Source of the DNA: Ignelater luminosus
Taxonomy: Eukaryota; Arthropoda; Insecta; Coleoptera; Elateridae
Length of the DNA: 64,000 nucleotides
Assembly (NCBI GenBank): GCA_011009095.1
Contig: VTPC01000790.1
Coordinates: 12,626-76,625 of the forward strand
Direction: 5' to 3'
In this document: positions 14,901-25,423 of the stretch, piece after piece
Position numbering within the stretch: position 1 is the stretch's first letter
Layout: each line of letters starts with the position of its first letter
Program-made: the position numbers and the translations under genes
The notes under the pieces: model-generated
Database searches by the model: none
What the model saw: only the letters and a program-made list of their open reading frames with translations
What the model was told of the DNA's origin: nothing

Positions 14901-15874
14901 TTTATTTTCTATGACTTTTCACAAGTATTGTTACCCTTGGTTTTGTAAATGTTCGTTATATAGACTATTACGAGTGAACGTAATTGGTCAAAAACAAAAA
15001 CAATAGTAGGACACAAGCTCATTTACTTGCAGGTGTCACATGCTTCATAATTCATAAACAAATTCGCATAATTTATTTAAGAATAAATGATTATGCCGCT
15101 ACTAATTTGAAATGACATTTGCGAATTCGTTTGGAAAATACAAAACACCTACACTGAAGTGAGCTTGTATCTGTTAAGTTTATTCATCCATCAATTATTA
15201 TTATATGTGACAGATTTTTGATACTAATGGATCTAAAATATTAGAAAATATATGATTGAACTTTAAATGCCACTTAGCTTACGATTGCGTTTTAATGAAG
15301 TACTGAAGCTGGCTCAGAGTTGGCCGTGCAATATAATGTGGATATCAAAGACATGACAGCGTTATTCAAATTTCGCTTCTTTCTGAAAACATGATACTTA
15401 CACCCTAATATTCGGCATAGATGAAATGTTCTAAAAATAGGGTAAAATGATTTAAGGGCGTGCACTAGGGCCAAAGACAAGTCAAGAAGGTTAATCAACA
15501 TGAGTTCGCAAACCATTCGTTTTCAAGATACAGCGATTTTAAATTTAATTATACTGAACATATTTCATTTCTCAACTAAATACCCAAATCAATACGCCAA
15601 ACATACACAACTTTTCAAAGAAGACAGGTTATGTAAGAATACTTTCGCAGTATTGTTCAACTCGGCATCGTACTTCGATAACTTTTGTTACAGGTTCTGC
15701 GTATACTAAGCACATAAGGTAGCATCAAATGCAAAATACTAAAAGATTTTAACAGTTTATGAAATACGGGGATGTACCCAATAGTAACCGGAATAGCGCT
15801 GGGAAGATTGGGTCTGGTCACAATCAATTTTGCTGTTAGAAGTATTTAGTTTTGCTTGTTCTTTGTTTTCCCCA
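11983..15874. other. AT-rich non-coding stretch
   Basis: No gene recognised. A perfect cAMP-response-element octamer (TGACGTCA) occurs at 13168-13175, but single octamers are expected by chance at this scale. Short frames at 13521-13960, 14175-14697 and 15292-15709 show no known family. Confidence 0.5.
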
Positions 15875-16255
15875 GGTCAGACTGTTAATCAGACTTTCTG
15901 GTTCTGAGAAAAATGTGTAACAGTGTGCGACAAAAAAGGCCCGATGTGTGGTAGACAGGAAACTGGTTTCTCCACCATGACAATGCCGCTGCTCTCACAG
16001 CCATCTCGGTGCTCTATTCTTAACCAAAAACGGCATGACTCCCTTGCCTCACGCCCTTTACTCACCTGATCTTGCTCAGTGCGACTTCTTTTTGTTTCCG
16101 CGAATGAAGGACATCAAAAGACAACGTTTTGGCGACATGGAAGGGGTGAAAAAATAAACGGGAAAGGAGCTGTCGATCATTACAACAGAGGAGTTTAAAG
16201 AATGTTTCTAAGAATGGAATCGCAGATTGGACAAATGCATTAAGTATAATGGAAA
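15875..16255 (+). pseudogene. Mariner transposase relic, C-terminal half
   Basis: Reading across frameshifts, the stretch gives the familiar C-terminal half of a mariner (Tc1/mariner superfamily) transposase, the DDD cut-and-paste enzyme that integrates at TA. Visible in order are GQTVNQTF at 15875, the catalytic HHDN block (Asp codon 15979-15981), LTKNGMTPLPH, then YSPDLAQCDFFLFPRMKD with the last catalytic Asp at 16083-16085, and a tail resembling EFKECF..W..RLDKCI near 16190-16245. The two Asp codons are separated by 101 bases, one base short of the 102 expected for the DD34D spacing of mariner. This confirms the subfamily and pinpoints a single-base net loss. The N-terminal helix-turn-helix half and the first Asp are not visible upstream, and several stops are present, so the copy is dead. 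Identification comes from remembered family motifs; the subfamily lineage is not resolved. Confidence 0.9.
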
Positions 16256-18036
16256 AAATTCCCGTTACTTTTGGGTACCCCCTCGTAGAACCTTCTCTTC
16301 CTATCAATTTCTCATTAGACGTTTGATTTAAGAAACTTCCTAACAGCAAGAGTAGAGTGTAGTAGGGCATCACCCTACATAAACCGAATATTGATGAGCC
16401 TCTGAGCTAAATGCACATCTTCTAACAGAATAGGCAAAACGTCCGTCAAAGAAATTAGATATAAAACATCTTTTGATCAATGGGGTCTACTATTCGTCTC
16501 CCAAATGTTCAAACTTAAACGTTGTTTATGTCTGGATTCTACAACAGCATGGGAACTTTCATCCGTTCAAATGTGAGTATTGTGAAAATTGAAAAGTTCA
16601 TTTATGGTAAATATCACTGAAAAGAATACACACTGCAAAGTTTGGCTGTTCATCAGTTTTACGTAAAGTCCACTGACTTAATTCCAATCTTCAGCATGAT
16701 TACAATTTGTGAACACATTTAATACTGTCATATTTGGAAAACTATCGGTATGTTACGACTTTTCAACTTGTTTCGTTTCTACTGCATGTACTTAAGATTT
16801 CTTGCCCTTTCTTTGAGAACACCCTGTACAAAACTTGTATATCTGTTTTAAATATATAAATTTGAATTTGACAACGTTGCCAAAAATAAGTACTCGAATC
16901 GTTTCACTTTTGCCATAGATCTGTCGCAGAGGCAACATTTAAATATTCTTATTGAATTTAGGAATTTCTATGCAATTAAGTTTATTTTGTTTTTCTGCCA
17001 GTCTGTTCTTTTAGTTTACCTCTACATTAATAAAAAAAAGGCAGTGTGGCCCACAATCTGCTAGTATGAGTAAGTTGCTTACTAATTAAAATCAAGAAAG
17101 ATAAAGAAAACAGTCAAATTGAGATTTAGTGCGAACTTTAATAGTAACACAGTTTGAGGGTTATGTACGAGTAGAGTTAAACTAATAATTAGATGTAGCT
17201 ATTTATTTATTTTTTAAGACGGTAAAATCTTTAAGTAACGCATCTCGACTCTCATTTTTCCAAAATGTTGCTGACTTTTTCCCAAGAAGGATAAGTCTCC
17301 AAGGAGCACGGGAAAGATAATGGAACCATTTCACATACCGTTCTTGAAATAAGCCGAGTCAGACTATTTGATTTTAGGACGTAATCTAAGAGAGCGAATG
17401 TACTGTTTATTCCTTTTCTAGCTTTATTGACGGATTTGGGCATTCGTCTTCTAATGCTTAGCGAAATGTCGATTCCCTAACGCTAATATTTGAATCATCC
17501 TCAGCTTTACTAACAAGAGATGGTTAAATAGACCAATAAGGAAATATTATTAGCGCAGCGTAAACAAAAAGGTTATCCCAAAAATGGCTAGTTCTAATTT
17601 TTCTAAACGTTTGGAATTCTTAAAAAACATACTAGACGTTATATCTCAGTAGTTTTTTGGGAGCTGCGGTTCTATGAGGTCACCGTCATGTACATACATA
17701 GGCACCCCGGGGCTAAACTGAACAAATTAGCTCGTGTAACAACAAAGAAGTTTTATATTTTGCAACTTGACTAGCAGAACTAAATTATCTTGATTATGTA
17801 TCTTCTCTACAGTTAGTTTCTACTGATAAATTTGCTTTTATAAGAAGAAATTCAACTCTTGGGTAGCTCTGAATGTCCATGTATGATATGTACACAATGA
17901 AATTGAAATGTATTCTAGGGTTACGTGGTACTGAGAACTTGCCAATTTTATGGGATTTCTTTTTGCTGTCTATTGTGTTAAATTTTGTTTTCGAATATCT
18001 CTTCTGTGCATATACAGCTATAGGTTTTGAACGTAT
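16256..18036. other. Non-coding stretch downstream of mariner relic
   Basis: No gene recognised. An inverted copy of the CAGGGTGTT end motif (AACACCCTGT, 16819-16828) lies about 570 bp beyond the mariner relic and could be a transposon terminus. The 63-codon minus frame at 17252-17443 has fairly balanced composition but matches no family I know. Confidence 0.5.
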
Positions 18037-18639
18037 NNNNNNNNNNNNNNNNNNNNNNNNNNNNNNNNNNNNNNNNNNNNNNNNNNNNNNNNNNNNNNNN
18101 NNNNNNNNNNNNNNNNNNNNNNNNNNNNNNNNNNNNNNNNNNNNNNNNNNNNNNNNNNNNNNNNNNNNNNNNNNNNNNNNNNNNNNNNNNNNNNNNNNNN
18201 NNNNNNNNNNNNNNNNNNNNNNNNNNNNNNNNNNNNNNNNNNNNNNNNNNNNNNNNNNNNNNNNNNNNNNNNNNNNNNNNNNNNNNNNNNNNNNNNNNNN
18301 NNNNNNNNNNNNNNNNNNNNNNNNNNNNNNNNNNNNNNNNNNNNNNNNNNNNNNNNNNNNNNNNNNNNNNNNNNNNNNNNNNNNNNNNNNNNNNNNNNNN
18401 NNNNNNNNNNNNNNNNNNNNNNNNNNNNNNNNNNNNNNNNNNNNNNNNNNNNNNNNNNNNNNNNNNNNNNNNNNNNNNNNNNNNNNNNNNNNNNNNNNNN
18501 NNNNNNNNNNNNNNNNNNNNNNNNNNNNNNNNNNNNNNNNNNNNNNNNNNNNNNNNNNNNNNNNNNNNNNNNNNNNNNNNNNNNNNNNNNNNNNNNNNNN
18601 NNNNNNNNNNNNNNNNNNNNNNNNNNNNNNNNNNNNNNN
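18037..18639. other. Assembly gap (603 N)
   Basis: An uninterrupted run of N. Open frames spanning it on both strands are artefacts of unknown bases. Confidence 0.99.
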
Positions 18640-21600
18640 CTCTGTCTTCAAAATGGGGATTAAATCCAATTACAGTAAGGGTCTGGAAATTGGCCCGCTT
18701 AACTATCAAAGAAATATGTTTCAAAAATTACATTCACCCGAATATTCGAAACAGTGGCAGCTAACTAACATCTCTCTGTAGCTCAACTAGGTTCTAGTTC
18801 TTTGAAACTTAAAATATCTTCGAAGTAATTAGTCACCCAGAAAACTTTGACCTTACAAATCTACGTCCTAAATTCGGTCCTACACTTATTCTGTTGTAAC
18901 TCATTTTCGAAGTTTGCAAAAGCGAAGTTTCTTACCGAAGAGATTCTTTGAACTAGGTTTTTAGGTTCAACAAAAATGTAATGAGTAATGAACGATAAAG
19001 TGGCAAGTTAATACGGAAACTCTCGTTCACTTCTAATACCCCCTAGTATAATACATAAAGCGAGCAGAAACATGCTTGTATGTTTATGCTAATTTTACGC
19101 ATTCATTTAATGAAATTTTCCAAATTCATAGCCTATGTAAATACAATTACCGCGTCTAAGACAAACTCCATATAAACCCCAATTATCTACAAATAATAAA
19201 CTCGACTAATTAAGACCTTTATACCCTTAAAGTTAACATTATACAAATTCCTGTACTACGTGACTTCAGAACTTAATCATTGGCTATCCCTCAATCAATC
19301 CAAGAATAGGTAGGTCAGTAGCAGCGCAAGACATTTGGTTCAATCATCCATAAACCTTCAATACTCTATTGATGAAATTTGTTCTTCTCAATGGCTCTAA
19401 GGTTTGTTTTGTGTGTTGAAGCTGCTCGATTTATATTGGAAATAAATTTAACGTTCTTGATTTATTTGTGCTGCGTCGAGACGTTCAGTCAACTTATCCT
19501 AAAGTTACCAACATTTTATTTGTCTTTTCTGCAAATGGATTTTTATTTAAAATATTTACTTCTAGGAAATTATTTACAGTTGAGAAAAGTTATTAAGGGA
19601 AACAATTTACAAAAGGAATTGACCTCCGGAATTGAAAGGTTCATTCTAGCAGTTCAAATACACAGATATAACCGGATATAAGATTGATTTAATATTTCAG
19701 ACATCTGAAGAATAAAAAATTCCGACTTTTATGTAATATTTCAAATGATGCGCACAACAAAATTGTTTAAAATTTTTTTCTGAACACGTTTTATTGTTGT
19801 TTTGTAATAAAAGTGAGCCAATATTATTTGTATCACTTTCTTTACAAGCTTTCTAAAATATTCAAATACAAAATCGTAAAAAGTGTAATAAATTTCTAAG
19901 AGGATTTTTCTGGTAGATTTAGCTCGCTTTGGGTCTCTTATATATGCACTACTCTTGTGTATAATGCAATATAACGGTATAACCTAACCTAAAATCCATG
20001 AAAAATCAATTTCTCTAGCTTTCCTTTTGATGGTAGTTTTATTAACATATCAGCTTTTAAATTCTAATCACTGCAGTTATTTATTAAAGAGAGTTAAACT
20101 TTTCAGAGCATCTAAAATAACTTTAAATAAAACATTTAAATTTTGTAGCAGTCTGATAAAACTCAAAAGCATTTTTCCGTTTCTTCATTTATTATTAATA
20201 AACCTCTAGCAAATACGCATTTCTCCCAAACAGTAATGCTTGAAGTTTTGTCAATAATTAATGAGAAATACTATGCTTCCTTCCCTTTAAAATATTTTAG
20301 TCCGTATCATTTGATAGCACAGAGATTACTTCATTTAAATAATATGCGGCGGCCAAATGTAAATTTAGATGCAACTAAGACTGTGTGTCAAAGAGTTAAA
20401 ATCTTGCTTGCTGTGCTATGATGTTTCTACATATATAAAATTAAAAAGAAATCAACCATGATAATAAAACTGCAATAATAGCAAAACTGAAATTGTTTGA
20501 TCATATCAAACTCCTATAATAAAATCTTTGGGGCACATTTTCTTTTATTTAATTTATTACGTTTAAATTCCTTCTTTGCTTGAATGATGCGACGCGACGT
20601 CTGAATAGTTGTAGCAGAGCAATGAAGTCAATTTTGTTTTAGATTTCGTAGGGCTTTTGTCACTGAAAATTGGATTTACAAATTTCATTATTGACATCCA
20701 AAATCCTGTAGTTTTCAAAATACAGAATTTTCCTCCACTTTGCCCATCTTTCCAAATCCCAACATCGTAGCGCTGTTTTGGAGCTTTATCTTTGAACTTT
20801 AAGTGTAGAAGGTTTCTTGAAAAACATAATTTTACTCGCAAAGGAACACTCCATGAGAAAAATGCAAGTGCCATATTTTCAGCTAAATTTTAAATTTTGA
20901 TTTTTTTTTAATTTCATTTAGCTCATATAGCAAATGCATTGGTGTATCTATCATGAAACTAAAATTTTTCAGAGTAGAAAACCTTCAGAGCAACTTAATT
21001 GAAAATACTCTTCCAGTTAAATTTATAAGAGGTTTTGTAGAAGAGCATTTTCACATGGTGTCAAAAGTAGGAATTGCTAGTCTTGATCTTTTCATAATCG
21101 GCTGCCACATTTCAAATTTGAGATTAAAAAAAGTAAGTTGTCATGGACAACCCTCAGTGTCTGCCACAGTACTTACAAAAAAATCGTCAACCATGTGTTC
21201 ACGTCAGTAATGAGCTTTTAAACTTTATAACTAACTTTTTGATGATAACTGATCCATCATGATAGCACATAGATCATAAATTAGAGCTTTGAACTTTGCA
21301 AAATGAACATAGAAGAGACGTTTTTGCCATTACAAATAAATAGGCAAAACGGAACAGAATTCTTATCATTTTTAATAGACCATCGACTAAGATCAAAGAG
21401 GCTCTTTTAAGAAAATCAATAAACCATCACGAATGATGATCAAAATGCGTTGTGTACTCAGAATTCTATCGGACCTTTACATTCTGGTCAATCCCTACCT
21501 CCAGAATTTAAGTAGATCTTTGCCGGATTCTTAATTCTTGCGGTTCTCTAGGTTTTTCCAACGTCCCAGATTCTTACTAGTCTCAAGCTTTTCTAAAGTT

Positions 21601-22679
21601 TGGAAATTTTTCAAAACCGTAAAATCTTGTAGGTTTCCAAGTTTATGTAAACTGACTCAATGGATTCTTGTAGACATTAGATTTTTGCGTTTTTGTTTCA
21701 AGCAAAGCAAAAACTGAAAAGCCTTAATCAAGCTAGAACTCAACATTCTAACACTTACCATAAAAAAGCGTTCTCAAAAGTATATCAAAAAGAAAAAACT
21801 TAATAAACTGCGATAGTGCAGGATGAAGATAATAAGGAAGACAGAATATGAAACAAGGACAGAAAAGTAAGTAGATACAGTAATTCAAAGTAAAAATCAC
21901 GACAAATTAGCAAAAATTATTTCTCTTAAGAGTTTTGCTTTTAGCGTGGTTTTTACGCTGAACTATTCCTTGTTCTTGTTCTGTGCTCAACTCTGCTATA
22001 TGAGAGTTCAGAGATCGTTATTTAATTACTCCCTTTTTAACTTGTCTTTAGGTATTTTCTGTAGCAATATTTTCATAGATTAATTTCTTTTCAAACTAAT
22101 TTTAATTAGGAATTTGTTTCTTTTATTTCTTTTCGAGTTTGTTACACCTTAGGTTTACTGAAAATACGGTTTCAATGCTGAATTTGATTTTTAAAAACTC
22201 TTCCAAACAGCATGTGTTCTATGAGTCCAAACACGTCACTTATTTTATCTGCTTTTGCTCTAATGTTTAGCAAAAAAAGCGGTATTGCAAGTTGGGAAAA
22301 ATACACAGCCAAGAATTAAAAAGTGAAGCCCAAGGAAAATATAAATATGTGTTAGATATTTTATTTAGTTAAAATTATTGACATTACTGTCTAAAAAGTT
22401 GTAAAGCTCAGGCATGCATACTATTCAAAATGGATCCTGGTAGATGTAGAATCTTTAAATAATAAGCCACCTTATTATGTTAGTATATCAAGATGCTTTG
22501 GAAAAATAGCAACAGTATGAATTTGGGGTTTTGGTTAGATAGGATCTTGGAAGGTTTATAAACTGATTCGATTTGTAAATAAGTAATGGTCCTTGGTAGG
22601 TTTTCAGTTTTTGTACAATCGGGATCTGAAACCTTAATTTGCTTAGTTAAAACACCATTAAAGGCAGGGATAATTTTTT
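18640..22679. other. Non-coding stretch between gap and jockey relic
   Basis: No gene supported. The longest frames are a 100-codon plus frame (19379-19681), rich in Leu/Phe, and a 103-codon minus frame (20563-20874), less biased in composition. Neither has a recognisable domain. The minus frame could be part of an unrecognised repeat, but I cannot show that. Confidence 0.5.
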
Positions 22680-23675
22680 AATTCTCCCGCTAACGCACTT
22701 AAATTACTGTGGATTTCTAAGGTTCAGTTTTAGGTTCATTTATTGTAACTGATTTGAGAAACGTCTCATGTACTTGAAAGCTAATGTTACAAACTACCGT
22801 TCAATCTCAAAACTGAGCATATTTGAGTAAACTCTTTGAATCTATTATTTACAATCATACATTTTATTCTGTCAAAGACGCAATCGCACTTCAACGGCAT
22901 AGTTTTTATAAACGACGATCAGTTGATGCTAACTTACTTTGCTATGCTGATCTTTTTGTAAAAAACAATGGACGAAGAAAACAAGTTTCGCAATACGCAC
23001 AGAATTAACCATGGGCTGCTATTGTCCAAATTGAGTCAAATTGGTATTCATGGAGATCTTCTTGAGTTGAATGAGATCTCCTGAACAGGTCACAGATAGT
23101 CACCATTAAAAGATTCATTTCAGAATCTCAACATCTGGAGTACCTCAAGGCTTGTACTTAGGTCTGCTTTTCTTTAATATATTTCTAAGCGATATACATA
23201 CATGCCTCTGGAATTCCAATTTTCTCCTGCAGACGATTGTAAGCTTATCTTAAAAGTTGAGTTCCTTCAAGATTGCATTAGATTACAGTCCTATCTATCA
23301 AACTTCTACCGTTATTGCCATGTTAATCATTTAGATTATTTAAATCGTTGTTATATCTTAAATAAGCCATAACTAACGAAAACATTAATTAAAGATCTTA
23401 GTGTGACGCTTGATAGCAAGCAAAATTGTTAAAACAGCTTACCAATCTTCAGGCTTCATTATGAATCCACAAAAAAATTTAATAATCCAAACACTCTTAT
23501 TAACTACGTTGTATTATGCTTATAACAGGAGTAACTTGGAGTTTGCATGTTCTCTTCAAAGCCCTTAATGCGCTGTATATTATGACAAAATTAAAAAAGT
23601 TCAAAATAAATTTATTAAGTACGGGTCTTATATTTTTGGATTTATCTTGTACACTGTTTATTTTAACATATGTGC
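22680..23675 (+). pseudogene. Jockey-like LINE reverse transcriptase relic
   Basis: Read across several frameshifts and stops, this is the reverse transcriptase of a jockey-type non-LTR retrotransposon, which copies element RNA at a nicked genomic target. Motifs in order are NVTNYRSISKLS (about 22790), SKLFESIIYNHTF and a block through LQRHSFYKRRSVDANLLCY (22823-22950), NHGLLLSKLSQIGIHGDLL (about 23005), TSGVPQGL (about 23133), the catalytic ADD of the [FY]ADD box (Ala-Asp-Asp codons 23229-23237; the preceding aromatic is Pro here), then DCIRLQSYLSNFYRYCHVNHLD, TLDSKQN, GFIMN, SNLEFA and a DK.KKVQNKFIKYG tail ending near 23625. The loss of the aromatic and at least five frame breaks show a long-dead copy. 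The endonuclease domain and ORF1 are not visible upstream, so the copy is 5'-truncated, as is usual for LINEs. The exact 3' end is uncertain. Confidence 0.93.
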
Positions 23676-24838
23676 GGCTTCTTCCAAAAAGGGCCCAGGC
23701 CCAGTTTGTTTTACGGTGAAATAATTCACGTCTAGATTTTCCGTCGCACATGGGGTGTATTGGGGAGGTTACATAGCTCCTTTTAAACCTGACTTTTCGT
23801 TCCAATAATTCTTGTGGTGTTGCGAGTTTTGACATGATTGTAACATTCCCTTGTCAAATAGGGATGTTTGTTTCCTGGTTTTTATCTTACTCACATCCTA
23901 ATACAGTGGTGCTTGATCAGGGCGTGGCTTAATTTCAGCGTGTTTTGCGTGCCCAAGACACGCGAACATCAGAAGGTTTTTGGCCTTACTACAGTAAGCT
24001 TTACTCAGTGTTTGCGGTTAGTAATTAAACTTTTTGCATCGCAAACGATTTGTTTATGGAAAATCTCATTAGAAATGGTTTCGTGAGATTTGCAGACAGT
24101 TGTCTTTACCGGATTTCATCAAAATTGTGCGAATGCTTGCAAATAAACATTGTGACTAAGTTAGTTAGGATCGTGAAGATTACGAAACCTTTGGTGCTAA
24201 TGGCAAGAACTAATTAGTCTTTAGTGCTTTCTTTTTTTGAAATTATCGATCCTTCTTGTCCCTCAAAATGCTTAAGTTGCTTAAACAGTGTTTTGTTGCG
24301 CGAATAAGGAACTCTTCGTCGTGTGCGTTGTGCGAGCAAGAATCATTGACCACTCCGCAAGCCGCTAGAGTTTTGTAAAGTAAGAAGAAATCCTACGGTA
24401 CTGGTCCAGGGTATCGACTTCTGTCCCAAACTGGGAAAGTATTAACAGATTAATAAATTTATAAATTATCTACTTTGTTTATGCTACATAATAAAGTCAA
24501 TCAGTCAGATAAGCAGTTTTGTATTTTATTTGGGTATCGTTAATAACTTTTTTTCAGGTAAAGCATTATATATAATTATGTGTTTAAGTAATATCGTAAT
24601 ATACAGGGAATGTAAACCAGGGATTGGACCAGTGTATGGTGAACTGTTTGGGCCGTCTTCTTTTGTTTTGAGTAAAATCTCAGATTATACAGTAATTACT
24701 GATCCTAATTATCCGGTATAAGTTTTGCGGTGCAAATTAGTTGTGCACATTGCTGTTACTTTGTTTAAGAAAGAGTTTTAGTGTAATCTTTTTTGGTAAG
24801 TTTGGAGAGAGTTTCAGTACAATACGTCACCGATATAT
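23676..24838. other. Mixed-composition stretch, no gene assigned
   Basis: The composition is less AT-biased than the surroundings at about 23690-24010 and 24290-24430, with gggcccaggccc near 23690 and an inverted CGTGT/ACACG pair near 23940. The minus frame at 23500-23835 and the plus frame at 23868-24086 run through it without family signatures; the first partly overlaps the jockey relic and is its shadow there. It is probably the remains of an unrecognised repeat. Confidence 0.35.
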
Positions 24839-24997
24839 ACAGGATGTTTCTGGTGAAAAGTCACATCAGCAAACATGTTAACCCTGGCGTCCATATAGAT
24901 TGTGATATCTTCAGGAAATCGTCGTTTGAGCAGCTGCGAGCACAACGTTCTGATCTGCACGGGCACAAGGCCACTTTTCCGGGTTTTGTCCGTGATA
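24839..24997. mobile_element. Possible transposon-end fragment with CAGGATGTTTC terminus
   Basis: A TA-preceded CAGGATGTTTC motif (24839-24850) opens a segment of about 150 bp that is noticeably richer in G and C than its surroundings and is open in more than one frame. It stops where the ATT-rich tract begins. The same kind of motif recurs at 9701, 28901 and, inverted, at 16819-16828, always next to TA. I infer one end of a Tc1/mariner-type or other TA-inserting element; no opposite end was found. Confidence 0.3.
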
Positions 24998-25139
24998 ACT
25001 ATTATTATCATATTTATTATTATCACTATTGTCACATATAGTATTACTATCTTCATTATTATTACTACTACTATTACTACTATTGCTGCTATTATAATTA
25101 CTATTACAATAATTATTAGCTATTATTTTATCATTACTG
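24998..25139. repeat. ATT/ACT trinucleotide-rich low-complexity tract
   Basis: An imperfect run of ATT, ATC and ACT triplets. Open frames through it (for example 24902-25207) encode Ile/Thr repeats because of the triplet composition and are not genes. Confidence 0.9.
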
Positions 25140-25387
25140 CATTAACTTCCGTTATAGGTGTGCAGAATGTAACTATTTTTTATTGTCAAGTGTGGAAATT
25201 CTGTTAATGGAAAAATCTTTGTTGAATTCCCCCAATGTGATGCAAGATATTGAGGTTTTTTATTTCTTTTTAAGTCTCCTGTCTTTAAAAGAAGTTTTCA
25301 ACAGTCAGGGAACAGGGTTACTGCAAAACATATCGTTGCTGTTCTCTTGCTGTTGTGCCTAAAATTCAAGTTGCAGCAGTTATATTA

Positions 25388-25390
<3 letters not shown>

Positions 25391-25420
<30 letters not shown>
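25391..25420. repeat. (CT)15 microsatellite
   Basis: Fifteen uninterrupted CT dinucleotides, likely length-polymorphic. Confidence 0.97.

Positions 25421-25423
<3 letters not shown>

Noticed and set aside
17794..18781. Open frames of 245-302 codons on both strands
   Set aside because: They exist only because the 603-base N gap contains no stop codons.
19379..19681. 100-codon plus-strand frame as a membrane protein
   Set aside because: Hydrophobicity follows from T-rich sequence, and there is no conserved motif or supporting context.
24793..25207. Overlapping 80-101 codon frames on both strands
   Set aside because: Much of the length is an ATT/ACT triplet tract that yields Ile/Thr-rich translations in several frames at once.
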